DNA of 9,994 bases from an uncultured Thermoanaerobacterales bacterium. Its GTDB lineage: Bacteria; Bacillota; Clostridia; Christensenellales; UBA1242. How positions within the stretch are numbered: the first letter of the stretch is position 1; the number at the start of each line of letters is the position of its first letter. The stretch is from positions 1-9,994 of the forward strand of contig CATKXA010000032.1 of assembly GCA_949840475.1 (NCBI GenBank). Reading direction: 5' to 3'. This document shows, piece by piece, positions 6,587 through 9,994 of this stretch. The translations under genes and the position numbers were made by a program. The notes under the pieces are model-generated. The model saw nothing but the letters and a program-made list of their open reading frames with translations, was not told the DNA's origin and ran no database searches.

Positions 6587-6627
6587 CCCCTATCTATAGG
6601 GGATTAATGTAAGGATTAATTATCCTT
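6587..6627. repeat. Two adjacent perfect hairpins
   Basis: CCCCTA-TCTA-TAGGGG (6587-6602) forms a 6-bp stem that can be lengthened by two A/T pairs past a bulged C at 6586. AAGGAT-TAATT-ATCCTT (6611-6627) forms another 6-bp stem, followed on the plus strand by GTTTT. The second could weakly end transcription coming from dut. Confidence 0.5.
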
Positions 6628-6632
6628 GTTTT

Positions 6633-6679
6633 AGCTCACAGTCGAGGGAGCTGTCGTCATAAACGACTGAGGGGGGGGG
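6633..6679. repeat. Palindromic dispersed-repeat-like unit ending in nine G
   Basis: The unit contains CAGTCG (6639-6644) opposed by CGACTG (6664-6669), and a tighter stem GTCGT-CATAA-ACGAC (6653-6667), framed by GAGGGAGCT on the left and GAGGGGGGGGG on the right. From memory, the pattern GGGAGCTGTC-(stem-loop)-GACTGAGGGGG recurs between genes in many gut Bacillota genomes with a variable stem, much like REP elements. I recall the pattern only; its copy number in this genome cannot be seen from one window. Confidence 0.5.
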
Positions 6680-6768
6680 TAAAAAACAATATACCGAAAA
6701 TTCAGTAAATAGTAAACGGAATAATTATTAAAAATTTTAATTATAATGAAAAATAAAAAATTAGAAGC

Positions 6769-6800
6769 AAAAAACACCGAAATATTTTCGGTGTTTTTTT
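6769..6800. terminator. Bidirectional intrinsic terminator between convergent genes
   Basis: Six A then CACCGAAA (6769-6782) pair perfectly with TTTCGGTG plus six T (6786-6799) around the loop TAT: a 14-bp stem with a GC core and a T-tract on either strand. On the minus strand it begins 7 bp after the stop codon of the LRR protein gene, which it must end; on the plus strand it can stop any transcript running through from dut. Confidence 0.9.
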
Positions 6801-6806
6801 ATTAAT

Positions 6807-9800
6807 TTAAGCAATCTTTTTTCTATCAAAGTACACTACTTGTTTTTCTTCCAGCATACCTATTGCAACAATGCCACCTTCTACACTCGCCTCTAACTCA
6901 GTTGGCATAGAACTACTCATAGCCTCAAGGCTCGAATCACAAGTAAAGCTACTCACTTCACTTGCACCACCAGCCGCAATCTCCGCCTCATACTCAGCAC
7001 GCGTGTATCCCCATTTTGTGGTATGATAATTATTGTTGTATGATTTATTCCAATCTGCATACCAACCCGTTGGTTTATTTGCCTCAACAACCTCACAATA
7101 TATATTGAAAGAGCCGTACATATTAGCAAATGGAGGTCCCGCTTGTAAACTACTCCCCCCAAATGAAGATATATGTTCTATAATTTCAACACTCGCTGGA
7201 ATAAAAAGATTTTTCATTTCCCGACAATTAGAAAACGCGGCAGTGCAAATTACTTTTACACTATCAGGGATTGATATACTTGTTAGCATGTCGCAACCTC
7301 TAAACGCACATGCTCCAATTTTAGATATACCATAAGGTATCACAGTATTTTTACAGCCACTAATTAGCGTATTAGTACTTGTTTCTATTATTGCATTACA
7401 ATTGTTTCGACTATCATAATAATTATTTTCAGCTGAAACAATGATTCTTTCTATATTGCTACAATCTTCAAAGGGATTATATATAATTTTTGATACACTA
7501 CTTGGTATTTTAACTTCTAATATTTCATCGCAATATTCGAAGGCACCACCATCTATGTTTATTACACCTTCTGAAATTATAATATTCTTTAGTGAAGAAC
7601 AGAATTGGAAAGCATGCCCCTCAATAGTTTTTACATTTCCCGGAATTAAAATACTTGCCAATCCTGTGCATCGATAAAATGCATAACTCTTAATTCTAGT
7701 TACACTATTTGGTATAATAGAAGAGTTACAACCATGAATTAAAGTATCAGTTTCGGTTTCTATTATCGCATTACAATTCTCTCTGCTATCATACTTTTGA
7801 TTACCTTCTTTTACAACTATACTATTGCAATCACCAAAAGCACATACGCCTATACTTATTACACTAATGGGGATTTCTATACCACTTAAGTTATCACAGT
7901 CACAAAATGCATAAGCCCCTATGCTTGTTATGCTATTTGGTAATAATATTGATGTTAACTTATCTCGGCGATAGAAAGCACCTGCAGTTTCGTAATCCGC
8001 GGAATAAATCGAATTAACAACTTTTCCATTATACATTCTAGGAACAACCACCTCTCCTGTTGCTACAGACGCTCTTTGTCCTTTAACATTATAACTTAAC
8101 CCGTCACTATTTAAAGTAAAGATTAATTTTTCAGGAGTTGCTCGTTTTGTATATATATTTGCCCCTGCTTCTAAAAGTTCACTTATTTTAGCAGTATAAT
8201 CTAATGGTTGAGTTAATTCTTCGTCATAACACCACTCAAAACATTCCTCATCCGCTATAGGCAAAGTTGCATTAAGTAGAGTATCGTCAATATAAACTGT
8301 TTGCAAAAAAGTTCCATCAACATATAAATTTACTGTACCTTTCCAAACTACTTTTAGTTGACCACCTCGTGTATAATAATTCCAATAATTACCCCATGTA
8401 CTAGGTTTTTCATCTTCTGCTATATCACAATAAATTATCAAATCTCGTGAGCAGCCAAAAAAAGGAGAATCCAAAACATCGCTAGCATTTATTGTTGTAA
8501 CACTCTTAGGAATTAATATAGATTGTAAACTTGTACAATTTGTAAAAGCTGAACTTTCAATACTTTCCACTTTATTTGGTATTTCAATGTTGATCAAGTT
8601 CGAACATCCAGAAAAAATACCCTTCCCAATCCTATCTAAATTACTTGACAAAACCACATTTGTTAATCCTGAGCAAGAATTAAAAACAAAATTTCCCATT
8701 TCTACTACACTATCTGGTATAGTTATATTTGATAAATTATTACAATGGTTAAATGCAGAATTACCAATACTTATAACACTTGATGGAATATTAATATTTG
8801 TTAGATCAGACATTCCATTAAATGCTGAGGTATTTATATGTTGAATAGTATCCGGGATTATTGTTGCATAGCAACCTTGAATCAGAGTATTTGTCTCAGT
8901 TTCTATTATTGCATTGCAATTGTTTCTACTATCATAAATTGTATTACCCTTACCAACAACAATTCTTGATAGTTCTGTACATCCCCCAAAGGCAAAGTTT
9001 GATACATTCGTAATTACATTTGGTATAGCAATATAAGTTAAAGCCATACAATAAACAAATGCTGAACTACCTATGCTTGTCAAGCTATTTGAGAATGTTA
9101 TACTTGTTAAACCACTACAATTATAAAAAGCGCCGTCCGAGCTAGTACTTACAGCATTAGAAATTGAATCCACAATTTTACCATCATATCTTCTCGGAAT
9201 AACAACTTCTCCAGTTGTTTCTGAAGAACTTTTAGCTTTAACATTATAAGTTATTCCATTATTATTTAATGTGAAAGATAACTTATCTGGAGTTGCTCGC
9301 TTTGTATATAGATTAAGTTCTTCTTTTGTATTAAAAGGTTCTGAATAGTCTACAGCCTCAGTTAAAGTTTTATCGTAAAACCAACCACAGCATTGTTCAT
9401 CTGAAATAGGTTGTACTATATCTTCTATCAAAGTATTATTATATAATCTTTGAGTTTCTTCAAAATTTTCTCCTAAAATATGGAATTTTATAATCAATGT
9501 TAAATCCGGTTCATACATTTCAACAAGGTTGTCTTCAATTAATGCATCGCCAGAGATGTTTAGCTTACCGCCTTCTTCCACGTAGATTGCGGGGGCACTT
9601 GAACCTTTATTATTGCGTATTGTTCCGCCTGTTATGTTACAGATGCCTCCGGCTTCTATGTATATAGCTCCGCCATATCTCGCTTGGTTAGAGTGGATTG
9701 TTCCGCCTGACATATTGAACGTCGCACCACGGCTTACATACACTGCTCCGCCATACCTTGCTGTATGGTTACTTATCTCGCCGTTTGTCATTTCAAACAA

Positions 9801-9994
9801 GCTTTCCGGCTCTATATATACTGCTCCACCCTTTTGTTCTAGCTCTGCTATATCTGAACCGGTGTATGCGTTAGATGTTATTATTTCTCCGTCATAACCT
9901 GCCCATACGTTATTGTCCTCTGTTGGAAGGGTTGGCAGAGTTTTCTCTTGTTTTGGATTGTATAAAGGGATATTTAAGCATAGCAAAAGGCTTA
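6807..9994 (-). CDS. BspA-type leucine-rich-repeat surface protein with beta-helix and InlB-like domains (5' end outside the window)
   Basis: More than 1,060 residues of a large repeat protein, probably secreted. Four 26-residue repeats with GGA[VI]Y at the N-terminus suggest a short beta-helix. Next comes an InlB/Listeria-Bacteroides-type domain (W-x-YD-x-x-L-T, ending LYTKRATP), then about eight LRR_5 repeats of about 23 residues of the form L-x-x-I-x-I-P-x-S-V-x-x-I-x-x-x-A-F-x-x-C. The InlB-like and LRR parts then occur a second time (about 7120-8345). Such proteins act in adhesion or binding to host or neighbour surfaces. The frame is open to the right edge: the first possible start codon is a TTG at 9986, and the leucine-rich SLLLCLNIPLYNP there looks like the end of a signal peptide, so the true start is probably only a little beyond. 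The C-terminus has no LPxTG, SLH or dockerin motif. A terminator lies 7 bp after the stop. Confidence 0.92.
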   Translation of the reverse strand, partial: SLLLCLNIPLYNPKQEKTLPTLPTEDNNVWAGYDGEIITSNAYTGSDIAELEQKGGAVYIEPESLFEMTNGEISNHTARYGGAVYVSRGATFNMSGGTIHSNQARYGGAIYIEAGGICNITGGTIRNNKGSSAPAIYVEEGGKLNISGDALIEDNLVEMYEPDLTLIIKFHILGENFEETQRLYNNTLIEDIVQPISDEQCCGWFYDKTLTEAVDYSEPFNTKEELNLYTKRATPDKLSFTLNNNGITYNVKAKSSSETTGEVVIPRRYDGKIVDSISNAVSTSSDGAFYNCSGLTSITFSNSLTSIGSSAFVYCMALTYIAIPNVITNVSNFAFGGCTELSRIVVGKGNTIYDSRNNCNAIIETETNTLIQGCYATIIPDTIQHINTSAFNGMSDLTNINIPSSVISIGNSAFNHCNNLSNITIPDSVVEMGNFVFNSCSGLTNVVLSSNLDRIGKGIFSGCSNLINIEIPNKVESIESSAFTNCTSLQSILIPKSVTTINASDVLDSPFFGCSRDLIIYCDIAEDEKPSTWGNYWNYYTRGGQLKVVWKGTVNLYVDGTFLQTVYIDDTLLNATLPIADEECFEWCYDEELTQPLDYTAKISELLEAGANIYTKRATPEKLIFTLNSDGLSYNVKGQRASVATGEVVVPRMYNGKVVNSIYSADYETAGAFYRRDKLTSILLPNSITSIGAYAFCDCDNLSGIEIPISVISIGVCAFGDCNSIVVKEGNQKYDSRENCNAIIETETDTLIHGCNSSIIPNSVTRIKSYAFYRCTGLASILIPGNVKTIEGHAFQFCSSLKNIIISEGVINIDGGAFEYCDEILEVKIPSSVSKIIYNPFEDCSNIERIIVSAENNYYDSRNNCNAIIETSTNTLISGCKNTVIPYGISKIGACAFRGCDMLTSISIPDSVKVICTAAFSNCREMKNLFIPASVEIIEHISSFGGSSLQAGPPFANMYGSFNIYCEVVEANKPTGWYADWNKSYNNNYHTTKWGYTRAEYEAEIAAGGASEVSSFTCDSSLEAMSSSMPTELEASVEGGIVAIGMLEEKQVVYFDRKKIA
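7353..7418 (-). repeat. Intragenic repeat, copy 3 in reading order (YDSRNNCNAIIET)
   Basis: This is one of three similar segments of about 66 bp in the LRR protein gene. It encodes YYDSRNNCNAIIETSTNTLISGC, a standard linker between blocks of BspA-type repeats. The copies agree closely at the DNA level as well as in protein, so they are potential sites for recombination within the gene. Confidence 0.75.
7729..7794 (-). repeat. Intragenic repeat, copy 2 (YDSRENCNAIIET)
   Basis: The second copy of the linker, encoding YDSRENCNAIIETETDTLIHGC. It lies in the second LRR block, about 375 bp from copy 3. Confidence 0.75.
8872..8937 (-). repeat. Intragenic repeat, copy 1 (YDSRNNCNAIIET)
   Basis: The first copy of the linker in reading order, encoding YDSRNNCNAIIETETNTLIQGC, within the first LRR block. 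Recombination with copy 2 or 3 would remove a block of roughly 1.1-1.5 kb and could shorten the protein in frame. Confidence 0.75.
9528..9830 (-). other. Domain: four-turn GGA[VI]Y beta-helix in the LRR protein
   Basis: Four units begin GGAVY, GGAVY, GGAIY and APAIY at exact 26-residue spacing. Each continues with a short strand, a glycine, N-[MI]-[ST]-G-G-x-I and an Asn-rich turn such as IRNN. This is the pattern of right-handed parallel beta-helices like those of polymorphic surface proteins. Four turns are few for a free-standing helix, so it may serve as a cap or spacer in front of the LRR modules. Confidence 0.7.

Larger units (their letters stand above)
6407..6806. other. Non-coding gap between convergent dut and LRR genes
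   Basis: About 400 bp without a credible gene. Short frames here lack ribosome binding sites or family features. From left to right the gap holds an unremarkable stretch (6422-6505), a hairpin between two direct repeats (6512-6551), two further small hairpins (6587-6627), a palindromic unit ending in nine G (6633-6679), a very AT-rich stretch with the palindrome ATTAAAAATTTTAAT (6727-6741), and a bidirectional terminator. The density of stems from 6512 to 6679 is much higher than in other gaps of this window, which suggests an inserted repeat element or a structured RNA. Confidence 0.7.

Noticed and set aside
6412..6612. Possible 66-residue plus-strand gene after dut
   Set aside because: It starts at a TTG with no ribosome binding site, runs through the hairpin cluster, and its second half is plainly repeat-derived.
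6505..6680. tRNA or riboswitch in the hairpin cluster
   Set aside because: No cloverleaf, T-loop or known riboswitch core could be traced on either strand, and the cluster is downstream of dut, not in front of a gene start.
9613..9897. Plus-strand 94-residue frame rich in APPY repeats
   Set aside because: It is the antisense of the GGAVY beta-helix repeats; its periodicity comes from the real gene.

Overview
The window is AT-rich and has clear AGGAGG-type ribosome binding sites, sigma-A-like promoters, a trimeric dUTPase with a Bacillota-like motif III, and a large BspA-type leucine-rich-repeat surface protein. Together these point to a low-GC Bacillota, most likely a gut-associated member of Clostridia. 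The lineage is an inference from gene style; no rRNA or other marker gene settles it. I saw no tRNA, rRNA, CRISPR array or insertion sequence.

Left part, all on the minus strand: positions 1-3301 hold a three-gene cluster transcribed right to left. It contains a condensation-fold acyltransferase (alcohol acetyltransferase-like), a zinc-ribbon protein with about six membrane segments, and the first half of ribonuclease R (rnr), which runs off the left edge. A promoter lies directly upstream (3322-3350) and overlaps a hairpin that probably ends the preceding operon.

Middle, minus strand: positions 3376-5762 hold a second operon with its own strong promoter (5782-5809). It encodes two paralogous HipA-like kinases in tandem, then a 106-residue protein that resembles a detached HipA N-terminal subdomain. 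No helix-turn-helix antitoxin is present, so this is not a standard hipBA locus. It is the most unusual gene set in the window.

Middle, plus strand: a dUTPase gene (dut, 5891-6406) is divergent from the kinase operon across a 128-bp AT-rich gap with an imperfect inverted repeat. It is followed by about 400 bp of non-coding DNA packed with small hairpins, a run of nine G, and a palindromic unit that looks like a dispersed repeat of gut Bacillota. A strong bidirectional terminator (6769-6800) closes this region.

Right part, minus strand: positions 6807-9994 encode most of a large, probably secreted repeat protein. It has a short GGA[VI]Y beta-helix, then two copies of an InlB-like domain plus LRR_5 (BspA-type) module. 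Its N-terminus lies just outside the window.
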